Below are positions 41,449-52,200 of a stretch of DNA of 64,000 nucleotides, one piece after another (positions within the stretch are counted from its first letter, which is position 1; each line of letters opens with the position of its first letter). Source of the stretch: Zonotrichia leucophrys gambelii (Eukaryota > Chordata > Aves > Passeriformes > Passerellidae); NCBI RefSeq assembly GCF_028769735.1, contig NC_088173.1, forward strand, positions 65,937,963 through 66,001,962. Reading direction: 5' to 3'. A program made the position numbers and the translations under genes. The notes under the pieces were generated by a model. It saw nothing but the letters and a program-made list of their open reading frames with translations. It searched no databases and was not told the origin of the DNA.

Positions 41449-43758
41449 AGCCACACTTCCCTTCAAAACACAGAACTCTAAAACACATTAGCACAACTCC
41501 AGGCTTTTATTCCTTTTTTTCTGCAACTTTTATTACAAAGCCACAGACACACTGTGCCATTCTGTCTCCTTTGATGTGTTCAGTTATTGTATTTGTCACC
41601 AAATGAAAACCACAGAACACTTTTTATCTCCAATGTCTGATAAGTTTTCAGTTTGAAAGGGGCTGACCACAGAAAGATTGTCCATACAAAGTTAAAAAAT
41701 GCACAAACTGGTAGGTAAAGCCATGTTTGATCTGTAATGCAAATAAAATTAACAAAGATAGTGAGTTTTAAGCCTAAAATTCCTTTGATCTTTGAAGCTC
41801 CATGGTTTTAAAAGTACAATTGCCTTCTGTATCACAACTTGGCATGTACATCTATATGCCTATATGCATACAAATATATAAAATGAAAAATCTTCTGTGT
41901 TCAACATAGGGTCAGTGACCAGAAACAAGACAATGGTTTTCTTTGAACACCCTCTATTGAGGAATGAAGATGCATCCAAATCTTTTCCCACTGAATAAAA
42001 AACATATTCATACACAAGTGTGACCTGGTTGAATTTATTTAAACTATGGAAGACTTTGCAACATATGCAAGGCACAATCAAGCCCTAAAATTCAATGGCA
42101 TGCAGTAAGGCTTGGACAGAGTGACTCAGAAAAGGTCTTAGAGGTACCTTGTGAAGGAAAAATAATTCCTCAAAAATGTGAAATCCACCCAGGCACAGCA
42201 AGCCAGTGCAAGGCCCAGACAACAACCACAGCCCCTCCTAAACAGGGCATGTGAGGGTATTTCCCTGGGGGGAAATCTCACACCATTCCTGGTGGTCAGG
42301 ATGGAGCAGACAGCCAAGGCAGGATGAAATCCCCAGGCTTTCTGCAAATCCAGACCTTTGTGGCATCTCTCATGGTGCACCCAAATCCAGAGCTGCATTC
42401 CCAGCGCCACAGCCGAGAGCTGCAGCTGCCCTGGGCTGATGCATTGCCCACACAGGGTGGTTTAATGCAACATTTGCCTCTGGAGAGCTCTGCCAGCAGC
42501 ACTAGAGATTTATCTTTGCAGGGCAGGAGGAAGCCACTCCTTCCACTGGAGCCATCTGACAAAATGTGATTTTTGCCTGTGCGATGCAGCACTGCAGGGC
42601 TGCTCACAAAGGGCAGGTGGAGAGTGCTACACAGCCTGGAATTCTGTGCTGCATGGGAAATGCAGGAGTGCTTCTCTTCACCCACCAACCCCTCTCTGAG
42701 GCTCAGAGCTGCCACTGGAGCTGGTGCCATTAGAAAACCTCTCAGGGTTTGTCAGGGCTGAACCCACAAAGCCAGTGCCCAGCTCTGAGGCTGCTGTTGG
42801 TGCTGCCCACAGGGCATGGCCAGAAGTGTCTCCCTGCCACAACACTGGCCCAGAGAGCAGAGAAGAACCATGGGACTACAGGGGAACCCTGCCCTGTGCC
42901 AAGCCCCAGTGCTGCTGGAATGTGCAGGAGCTTGGGACACACCACAAGCAAGCAGCTTCCCACAGGCACAAGATATGAGATGCAGACTTTATTATCTCTC
43001 ATGGAAACATACGCTTAGTGTCTCCTTGAAATAAAGGCAATGCCCTTAGTGTGTAGAGGCTTTTTAATTTATTTTTTAAAATGAAATGAGTCACTATACT
43101 TCAGCCATTAAGAACTCCTGCCCAAACCATGCCTTATATCCATGCCTTATATCAGTGCTCACACTTAAGCTCCTCTCAGCCCTCCCTGAAGCTGAGAGGA
43201 TGCATATAAAGATATCCTTAATCTGAAATTTAGCAATTTCATAAATCTGTTTGAACCCTCCTGCTGAAAAATACTAGTTATCAATAGGTTGCTTTATTAC
43301 AAACTCTACAAGAGAGGGACGGCCTTCCTCTAGGGGTTATTGCATGGATAACCTCCTCCTAAGGCAAGAAAAGGACTTTTTGGAGCAGAATGCATTGGTG
43401 AAGAAAGCAGGAGCTGATTCAGTGTTTCACTGAATTGGGGCCCCATCTCAGCATCACGGCTGAGCAAACAGGGAACTGTTTGGTTTGCTGGTGATTCAAA
43501 CAAACCACCAGAAAAAAATCACTGCGGGTCAACACAGAGCAAACACCTCCACAAATGTTCAGAGAAAAGCAAAGCCTAAAGCACAGCTTTGTTTCAGATT
43601 AAATAAAGTGTTTCACTTTTAAATGGAGCAGCTGGTTTGGTGGGGATCTCTTTCATGGAACAGGCTTGAGAAGGAAGTGATTCCAAACTTGAAAATTAGC
43701 ATGTTTCAAATTTTCTTCTTTTTTTTTGTTTAAACCATCAAACTCTAAATGAAAAGAA

Positions 43759-43790
43759 GAGAAATAGTTTCATCATTGAAACTATTTCTC
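43759..43790. other. Perfect 14-bp inverted repeat with 4-base loop
   Basis: GAGAAATAGTTTCA at 43759-43772 and TGAAACTATTTCTC at 43777-43790 are exact reverse complements around TCAT. It is about 640 bases beyond the probable FGFRL1 transcript end. Confidence 0.88.
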
Positions 43791-44425
43791 CAAAGGAAAT
43801 GGCCCCTGAAGAGCTGGGTGCCTCTGTGTGGGGTGCAGCACAAGGAAGGTTCAAGCCCCACTGAAGGGAGCAGCTCCTGTGTTCTCTCTCATTGTGCCCA
43901 GCTCACCCTCCACTGGCTCCTAAAGCAGCTGCAGCTACAAATCAAGTGTTTCACCCACATTTCATGAGTTCCCCTTCCAAGCACCCTGAGGCCAAAGTTG
44001 CTTTTTACAGCCTCACAAATTATTATGCTTTGATTTACAAAATTTTCTTTAAGAAAACCCAAACCAACAAACCACTGCAGGTCTGGGCTTAAAAAAACGA
44101 ATGAATCATCCTCCCCACACCCCCAGAAATGCAGAGTGAAAGAGATTTCCCTGTGAGAGAAGAACTCTGCTGCTGAAGATGGCTGGGGTCCATGAGCAGG
44201 GGTCTGGGCACTGCAGAGCCCACAGCCAGAACACAGCCAGTGGGAAAGGTCATTTTCTGATGGACAGGATGGCACCAGCAGCACCTGAGGGGACAGGAGA
44301 TGGCACCTGGCTGGTGTGAAAGGCACAGAGACAGGTGGCCTCCAGGTCAGGAGAAGCACAGTTGGTCACAAGCTACATCAAGTGTGTTCTGAGCATGGCA
44401 TCTACAGAACCTGAAAAAAAAAATC

Positions 44426-44431
44426 TTTATT
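44426..44431 (-). terminator. Distal poly(A) signal AATAAA, FGFRL1
   Basis: Reading the minus strand, AATAAA sits in an A-rich context and is followed by a run of T and then TG-rich sequence, as expected for a cleavage and polyadenylation site. It is about 1.37 kb after the stop codon. Confidence 0.55.
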
Positions 44432-44617
44432 TTCTTTGATCAAAAATACATATAGAAATGCCTGTTTCGAGGAAAATATCATACATTTTTTTTCTTGTTT
44501 AACAAAATAAATTAAATATACATGACTTCTGTTTAAACTCTATATAGAATTACAAAGGTTTTATATTTTGCAATTGGATTCATTCCCAGTCCATATAGGT
44601 ATTTAATATGGTCCTTA

Positions 44618-44623
44618 TTTATT
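44618..44623 (-). terminator. Alternative poly(A) signal AATAAA, FGFRL1 3' UTR
   Basis: A canonical AATAAA on the minus strand about 1.17 kb after the stop. It lies in AT-rich sequence and could be used as a proximal site; a chance match is also plausible. Confidence 0.3.
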
Positions 44624-44666
44624 TTCTCTTCTTTCTGTTTTTCCTGTTGTTTGAACTGCAATGCTT

Positions 44667-44685
44667 TATCACTTACGAAGTGATA
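44667..44685. other. 8-bp perfect inverted repeat with 3-base loop in FGFRL1 3' UTR
   Basis: TATCACTT at 44667-44674 and AAGTGATA at 44678-44685 are exact reverse complements around ACG. In the FGFRL1 transcript this would form a small hairpin. Function is unknown. Confidence 0.6.
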
Positions 44686-44894
44686 TCTGAGGGGAGGGGA
44701 CAACCACACACAACCTAGGTGGATATTTCTCAAATGCAATTTTTTCCTACAAGATTATTTCACTCTCTTTGCTTCTTACTATTTTTTCTAATGCTCTCAC
44801 GTATTTTGCATTGGCGCAGAAAATCCAGTAGCTTGTCACTCTAAGCCATCAGAGAAGGACAGTGTGTTTTGCTTTCTTCACCATCAGCAGTTCA

Positions 44895-44922
44895 ATTATT
44901 ATTATTAATTATTATTATTTCT
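44895..44922. repeat. (TTA)n short microsatellite
   Basis: Interrupted ATT/TTA trinucleotide repeat inside the probable FGFRL1 3' UTR. Confidence 0.8.
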
Positions 44923-45149
44923 TAAATATAAATATAAAGGTGTTCTGTACAATGTTCCTTTTTCCTTCTTTCCTTTTTCCTGGCAGTGGCACTGAGTCCT
45001 AGGACCAGAGGAGTGGAGCTGATCTGGAAAATCCCATGGCAAACAAGATGCCTTCACCTTGCAGAAACTGAACCAACCAGCTTGCTTAGCTGATTGTGCT
45101 GACCACGACTGAGCAGCACGTGGCATTTCACCTTGTGAACAGAAATTGG

Positions 45150-45155
45150 TTTATT
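45150..45155 (-). terminator. Proximal poly(A) signal candidate AATAAA, FGFRL1 3' UTR
   Basis: A canonical AATAAA on the minus strand about 640 bases after the stop. If used, it would give a short 3' UTR that still keeps the TA microsatellite but loses the TTA repeat and the 44667-44685 hairpin. Confidence 0.3.
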
Positions 45156-45566
45156 CAGACCCTCTTGTGTTATTTCCTTTCCCTGCACGAGATGAATGGG
45201 TTATGTCTCCTGGTGCTTTGGCACTGAGCCTCAGGTGTGTCAGAGTTTGAGTCACTGAGAGCAGGAGAGGTCTGGGGGCTCCCCACCAAAACAATGCCCA
45301 GGAAGGAATCCAGGCCCAGCCAGGAAATACCACACACACCTCTGGCTCTACCTGCTCCCTTCAGTAACACAAGGAAGGTGTGGTGGTTCACATCCCTGTG
45401 TCCCATCTCACTTGTTGCCACTCTGATTAAAATATCCAGGAAGGCTCTGCTGCTGGAGACAGCTGCTTCTCTGCTGTGAATTGGAGTTCCTTCATTATTC
45501 CTCGGCTACATCCTGATTGCAATAATTAAAAAACAAAAAAATCTCTTTTCTCTCTGTGTCTTTCTC

Positions 45567-45688
45567 TATTATATATATATTTATATAGATAGATATAGAT
45601 ATATACACATATATATATACACACATACACACACGCATATACAATTATATATATATGTATATATATATATTTAAAATTACATATATAA
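45567..45688. repeat. TA/CA-rich compound microsatellite in FGFRL1 3' UTR
   Basis: About 120 bases of alternating TA, with GATA-like and CACA/CATA interruptions and several self-complementary TA blocks. It starts about 110 bases after the FGFRL1 stop codon, so it would be part of the mRNA as an AU-rich, foldable stretch. Confidence 0.9.
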
Positions 45689-45796
45689 CCTTTTCTGTCT
45701 GCTTTGCCTGTTGCTGGCAGTGCTGAGCTGGCTTGGAGCAGTCTCTGCTGAGGTACCACGAGGGAGAAAAGCCCAAAGGAGCCGCGGGGCCGGCCC

Positions 45797-46209
45797 TCAG
45801 CACTGGTACTGGATGTGCTGGTGCTGGTGCACCTTGCCCTCCACGTGCGAGTGCGTGTGGGTGTGGATGTCCGTGTAAATCTTTGGGTACATTTTGGGGG
45901 CCATGGCCGGGGCCAGGCCGGGCGCCTGGGACAGCAGGTGCTGCTGCTGGGCCACGTACTCGTCGTAGTTGATGGAGGAGATGCAGTCCTTGTCGGGGAG
46001 CGGGGCCAGGCCGGCGCGCTCGCGGGGCGCAGGGCGGTGCGCGGGGGCCGCCGTGCCCGGCGGGGAGCACGGCTTCTTCTTGGACTGGCACAGCCACAGC
46101 AGGATGGTGCCCAGGATGAACACGGCCCCGGCCGGGATGCCGATGATGACGGGCCAGGGCAGGCTGCTGGCTGAGGAGGGCGGCACGGGTGCGCTGGGAG
46201 GCTTGGGAT
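45797..46209 (-). CDS. FGFRL1: FGFRL1 terminal coding exon: transmembrane helix and His-rich cytoplasmic tail
   Basis: The exon supplies 137 residues, including the Asp split with the previous exon, then TGA at 45799-45797. A Pro/Ser-rich juxtamembrane stretch leads into a hydrophobic helix at about residues 18-41, with Pro-Trp-Pro-Val at its start and Leu-Leu-Trp-Leu-Cys at its end, followed by Lys-Lys-Lys as a stop-transfer signal. The tail has no kinase domain. Near its end are two adjacent Tyr-x-x-hydrophobic sorting motifs, YPKI (108-111) and YTDI (112-115), then a His-Thr/His-Ser alternation and a second His/Gln cluster ending Tyr-Gln-Cys. In the family these Tyr motifs drive endocytosis and the His-rich part can bind zinc. 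The middle of the tail (about 45-100) is poorly conserved and GC-rich. The acceptor is CCCAG ending at 46210. Confidence 0.95.
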
Positions 46210-49200
46210 CTGGGCACGGAGAGACAGAAAGGGTTAATGGAATGCGGGCACATGGCACACTGGGGCTGGCTGCTGGACAGACTGTCAGCAACTCTGCCAG
46301 ACCAGGGAACGAGGCAGAAATCAGCCAGCGTGTGATGTTCGGTAACTGCTTTGCTTTCAGTGCTCCTGGAAGGACAAGCAACTCATTTTCTCTGGTTTGG
46401 GGCTCAGGAGGGGAGTCTTTGGGGGATTTCATAACTCTCTTATCCAGGCTTTAATGGATGCACACTAGAGCCAGCCTGAGAGAGTTTCCTAACGCACTCA
46501 CTGTGACAGGATGGGCTTTGCTGCGCAGACTGAAGGACACAACCCAGGACATGCCAGTGAAACCTCACTGTCACCAGCCCAGGTTGCACAGAGCCACAGC
46601 ACGCTGCCCACCCACCTCTGCCAGCTGTAGCTCTGCCTGCAAGGGCTTCAGGCACTCTCTGGAAATCCTGTCTGGCAATCCCGGAGCACCCAGCAGTACT
46701 CCACCACAGCAGGGAGAATGTATGGGGGGTTTTAGGTATTGGCTTGACCTTTTTGTGTGGTTGGGAGGAAGGCTGAAGGATGGGAAAATGTAGGGGGGCT
46801 GGTGGCCCCTCCTTGGTTCCCAAGCCATGGAGAACTGAAAATTCACTCAGCATTGAAGTGTGCCCCAGCTTCCTATCCCAAATGGGCTCTACCTCCACCA
46901 GTCTCTTTGGAGCTGCTGCTGGCTTTCCAAGGGCAGTAAATTCAGCTGCTGGAGGAAATAAGATGCTTTGGACATCATCTTTCACATCTACCTCCTCCTT
47001 TGTCTCTCTGCAGCTGGCAGTCAGTGGCTATCCCTGGACAGCCACTGCAGTTTCTCAGCCTGATCTCCTCATTTATAGACCCAAAAGGAGTCCTGGGGAT
47101 AGGATTTTAGCTGTGAAAATCCTTGTCTAGATAGCTACCAGCTGGAATATCCAATGCCTTGAAACACACCCAGGCACAGAATTCAGCCTGCAGGGAGACA
47201 CCCAGAAAACTTCAAAAACCACAGGCTATCTTAATCATTCAATATGTTATATTCAAACATCTACCACTCAACTTTCAAGCTAGACTTCTTTAAGACACTA
47301 ATGTCTTTTTCCCTCCTTGACAAATAATCCTATGGGTAGCTTGAAATGTTAAATATATACCATGTGGTCCCTTTGAAGTTAGGAGGACCTATACTTTGAC
47401 CTTAATAGATGAAATTTTGATTCACCAGCTCTGGAAATTACAGGATAATTTAGGCTGGAAGGCGGGTCTGGCCCAGCCCCCTGTTAAAAACATGACAAGA
47501 TCAGAGATCTGACCTATCAGCTGACCACAGAAAACAGAAGTCTTCATGCTGGTTGGCAGAAATCCTATGCTGGGCTGAAAGGAAAGTGTTTTGGTATTCA
47601 TCCACGTTCCTCAGAGCTGTCAATGTCAAATCTGGTAGATTTACAAGCAAAATGGTCTTTTTTAAGTCATGGCTTTACAACCACATCTTTGCATCTTAGG
47701 CAAGCTGGGTTCTCCTTCTCCATCACTGCCAATATCAACAGCCCTGCAGGCTCTGGTTCTGGCACGAGGCCTCACTACAGTCCCATTTAAACCCATGGAA
47801 AGTCTCCCCCTGATTTCAGTGGGAGCTGGATCAGACTCTCATCGGTCAGAAACTCCCAGGGGCTTTGAGTTATATCCCACCCATGCTGCCTTTTCCTGGG
47901 TATTTACGGGCCTTTCAGTTATAGTCCTAAATCCAAAATGTTTATCAGGTAGAACTGCACAGTCAGCAGACAGAGGAGCAGATGACCAGGCAGGGATGGT
48001 GAGTCTCGAACACAAACGATGCAGCCTCAGCTGGATGTGGCCCCCAGCTCTGAGGCCTGGGCAGGGAAGGCAGCAGCTGTGAGTTTGGTACAGGGGCCCC
48101 AGGGGACCACTGGGTAAAGATTTAACCAATCAACCATTCTGTTTTCCACAGTCATTCATTTCATTTCTTGTGACCCAGACAGTTTTTATTCTTCCGTCAT
48201 TTTATGGGCCTGTATCATTGTTTCCTTTTACCAGTAAAAGCAATATAAATAAGGGCAAGAGAAAGGAGGAATTTTAGGGAATGAGGGTGCAAACTGTGCT
48301 GTTATTCAGCTCCCCTCTCTCATCCTGCAGTGATTTAGTGTCTGCAACTGCAGTAACTTTCCCCAACTTGCTCATCTTTCATACAGGAGTAGATAATTCA
48401 ATTTATGTCACCTGGATGACTGAGAGGGGCCTCAAAAATGTCTGTAAGTATCTGCAAGGAGGTGTCAGAGCATGGGCCAGGCTCTGCTCCATGATGCTGA
48501 GCAATAGGACACAAAGAAAGGGCAGAAACTGATGCCCAGGAAGTTCCAACTGAACATGAGGAAGAACTCCTTTACTGTGCTTGTGCAGTGACCGAGCACT
48601 GAACAGATTGCCCAGAGAGCGTGTGGAGTCTCCCTCACTGGAGATATTCCGGAACCATCCTGACACAGTCCTGTGCCACAGGCTCTGGACTGACCCTGCC
48701 TGAGCAGGGAGTTGGACCAGATGACCAGCAGTGGTCCCTCCCAATCTGACCCATTCTGTGATTCTGTGGTCATTTCCCACAAAGGAAGAAAAGGAAATAT
48801 CAACTACAGAATTTCAGCAGGGACTGACTTAAATCAGGGCTGATTTAATCCTCCATTCATTCTTATCAGAACTGGGCTAGCCTAAATCAGCACAGCATCA
48901 GAGAGGGCCAGGGAGCCAATGGGCAACAGTAGCTGAATGAATAAATACCATGATGTCACAGACATATTTTATGAAAAATCCTTTCCTTAGGATTTTTTCT
49001 CCTGAGAAGCTGAGAGGCCTCAGGAACAAAATGCAAACAATGATTATCTGCTGCTGTGGAATGCAACAGGTGCATCTGTTGGTCTGATGTGGTTGTTTTT
49101 AATTAATGGCCAATCACAGTCCAGCTGTCTCGGCCTCTCTGGTCAGTCACAAGATTTTATTATCATTCTTTTCTATTCCTTGCTAGCCTTCTGATGAAAT

Positions 49201-52200
49201 CCTTTCTTCTATTCTTTTAGCATAGTTTTACTATATCATTTTCTTTTAATATAATATATATCATAAAATAGTAAGTCAGCCATCCGGGACATGGAGAGAA
49301 GAGATTCTCTTCCCTTGTCCTGGGACCCCTGTGACCACCACCACCACATCTGGTGACCCCGAGTGAGGAACATTGCCACACCATGACACAGAGGACTGAT
49401 GACAGAGGTGGGAAAACCATCACAACTCACCAGGCAGGACAGTGAGAAAAGCACTCCGGAAGCTGTAGCCCATGGTGTTTGCCCCGAGGCAGATGTACAT
49501 CCCTGCATCCTCCTCCTTGGCTCGAGTGATCATCAGTTTGTTCAGGTAGGAGCCGTCGGGGCGGGACCAGACCTCGCCCGTGGGCAGCACAACGAATTTC
49601 TGCCCGCCGACGTCGATGGTGGAGTTGTACTTGCTCTCGGTGCCGTACTCCACCCGCTTCAGCCACTGGATGACGGGCTTGACGTCGCTGCGCACCTTGC
49701 ACTGGAAGGACGTGGTGCCGCCGTAGTCCACCGTGGTGTTCACGGGGTGGGTCCCCGTCAGGATGGGCTTGGACCTCGTCCTCTCTGCACACAAACACAG
49801 GGAGCTCCGTGGGAAAAGGGGTTTGCCAGCCTCAGTCGCTTGCATTGTGGAAACGTAAGGGAAAGGTGTAGGAGGGATGCAAAATCACAGTCTAGTCCAA
49901 CTCCCTGCCCCAAGGCAGGCTGAGATTTCTGCAAACTTCTCCTGCCAGCCTCTTGCCAAAGCCTCCAATGGTAGATGCTCCCCAAACAACTCCTCCATTG
50001 TCTGAGGCTTTAACAAGTCTGTTGTCATGCTCAACCTGAATCTTCCTGTTTATAACAAGGAAGTTGATTTTCTACCTGCACCAGACCTGGAGAAAAGGAT
50101 GGTTTCCCTCTGAGCCCTCATGTTTTGGAAGAGCTTCACAAGACCATCCTTTCCAGCAGGATCGTAAGTCTAAAGTTGTGTCAACACCACATAAAGTGAA
50201 AGGAAAAATGTACGCCTCCTTCTGAGGAATGTTTGGATCTTTTTTAGTGTTAGGAGCAGATAAATCAGTCACAGTTTCCAGACAAGGAGGTAATGCAAAC
50301 CTCTGTCCTAGGCACAGGAGAAATTATGGTATCACAGTGGGTGGTAACTGCTGGCAATCATCAGCTCCTTTTGATGGCAAACACTGTTGGATTGAGCATG
50401 TAACAAAACAGCTCCCACCAGCACTGGCTTTGGAGTGAAAGGAAGGAACAATGGACCCTCTTTCAAAAACTCGGGATACTTTCAATATTGAGGGCTCTAA
50501 AGATGTGCTTAGGAAACAAAAATACCACAGTAGTCTCTGTAGGCTTTGCCTTTGGCCTGTGAGCAACAATCACAGCCGGGGAGACTGAGACCCAGATAAG
50601 CAGGACTTAGGAGTGGAGGCTCAGGGGAGGGGAAAAAAAGGAGGAAATTGAATAAAACCTGTAATGCTCCACAGAATGATGTTAAAAATAGAAAGATGTC
50701 TGAAAACTGCTTAATGCCCTTATCTCCTTGACTCTGGTTCCAGCTTTGGTTACTGTTTTCACTCCTAGCCAGCAAAAGCTAATGAAAACAAAGGTTACAT
50801 ACATCTTTAGGTTGATAAAAACCAAGATAAACAGGGACACAGAAAGGGGTTTGTTCCTGGTGCTGTCTGGTTTTGATGAAGTGAAAATGCCACAGCTGCC
50901 ATTAGGATGGGGCTTGATTCATTTCCCTGCCTCTGCTCCTGGTTTTAGTGTAAACACATGTTTTTACTGTCTCCACACAGCTGCATCTTTATCAATCCCA
51001 GATGTCCAGCAGGTTTGTGCCTTCAGAGCCCAACAGAGTTTCCCACATGTGCTTTTAATTCCTGAGATTCTAGGGAAAGGACTTATCAGAGAACAGATCT
51101 TTACCTTAAGAACAATCTTTCACACTGGGATAAACTTTCTCATGCTAAATTGTATGCACAGACAAACAACATGATTTCCAAGTGGCTGGAAGCAGCCCTC
51201 CATGCCCCTGCTCCTCATTAATGAAGGCTATTCAATCTTCCCTCCACTCAGCTCATCTTCTCTTTCTTGACTTGGCGACTCTGTAATCATTTCCATGACA
51301 ACTTATGATGATGTCATAGGCAAAGCACAATGATTTAAGAATAAGAGCTCTTCTCTGGTAAACTTAGGAAGGATTTGAGTACAATTATCCTCAGCAATAA
51401 TAGGGGAAACAGAAGATTAGAGAGCGAGACTCAGAATAGCTAGATAGTAAGAAGAGCAATTTACCTCACCACAATGCAGGGTAATCCCCCACAGCTCATC
51501 TTCTGAGGATTGAATCTTTAAAGCTATGTAGGCATCTAAAGATACAGACAGGATCCTAGTGGATGTTTTTAAGGTTTGGGGTTTTTTTTTAGTAATTAAT
51601 TTCTACCTGCCTGGACCTTCAGATGGCCAAACCTTTTTTAGAATCTGGCCCTAAAGCCTTGTCTGGATAGTCACTCTAACCATAGGATTTCTTGTTTTTC
51701 AAGTTTCCCTTGGGAAACTTCTCAATTAAATTTAAAATTGACTGGTTTCCCCCATTCTGACATACTAATCGTGGCTATCCTACATATTTCCCTCCCTCAG
51801 CCATGGTACTTGAAAGGACTTTCTCTGTTAGTTCTCTGTCTGTCCTTGAATTGATTCTCTTGTGGAAGACTGACCTGGGCATGACTTTCACCATGCAGGT
51901 GCCTGTGGAGATGACTGTTTCCCAAGTACCTGTCCTCATTTCATCTCCTCAATTGTCTCCTTGCTACTCTGTCTTGCCCAGGTTTCAGGCTCATTCTAGA
52001 GTTCCAGCAGTGTTTTCGCTAATGTTTTTAGCGCTTCCCCATTTCCATGTCCAGACATCAGTATCTGCAAGGAGGTGTCAAAGCACGGACCAGGCTCTGC
52101 TCCCTTGCCACCCCACACTGTCTTGGCTGAGCCAGCCCCTTTCTCAAAGCCCCTCTCTGCTCTCCCTCCCAGGGCCGCACTTACGGATCACTTCGACTTT

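Larger units (their letters stand above)
40506..44404. other. Noncoding sequence just downstream of FGFRL1
   Basis: No recognised exon. It contains a (CA)n run (41428-41448), a 13-bp tandem duplication at 43126-43152 and the 14-bp hairpin at 43759-43790. Confidence 0.55.
44405..45796 (-). other. FGFRL1: Probable FGFRL1 3' untranslated region
   Basis: The 1.4 kb after the stop codon shows no coding potential and no clear transposon. It is AT-rich, with a TA/CA microsatellite near the stop (45567-45688), a TTA repeat (44895-44922) and three AATAAA signals on the minus strand. The distal end was placed about 20 bases past the last signal, at the boundary with T-rich and then GT-rich sequence that suits a cleavage site. 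The extent is inferred; without transcript data the end could be at any of the three signals. Confidence 0.6.
46210..49430 (-). other. FGFRL1 intron between the Ig3 exon and the last exon
   Basis: 3.2 kb with GT (49430-49429) and AG (46211-46210) ends. It contains an old CR1 remnant, a well-preserved CR1 (48416-48769) and a solo LTR (48954-49380); the rest is unique. Confidence 0.9.
49785..52184 (-). other. FGFRL1 intron between the Ig2 and Ig3 exons
   Basis: 2.4 kb with GT-AG ends. It contains an old CR1 (49882-50062) and a 46-bp CR1 piece (52058-52103); otherwise it is unique sequence. Confidence 0.9.

Noticed and set aside
45815..46454. Plus-strand frames of 119 and 161 codons opposite the last FGFRL1 exon
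   Set aside because: GC-rich coding sequence suppresses stop codons on the opposite strand; the predicted proteins are low-complexity Gly/Ala/Arg.
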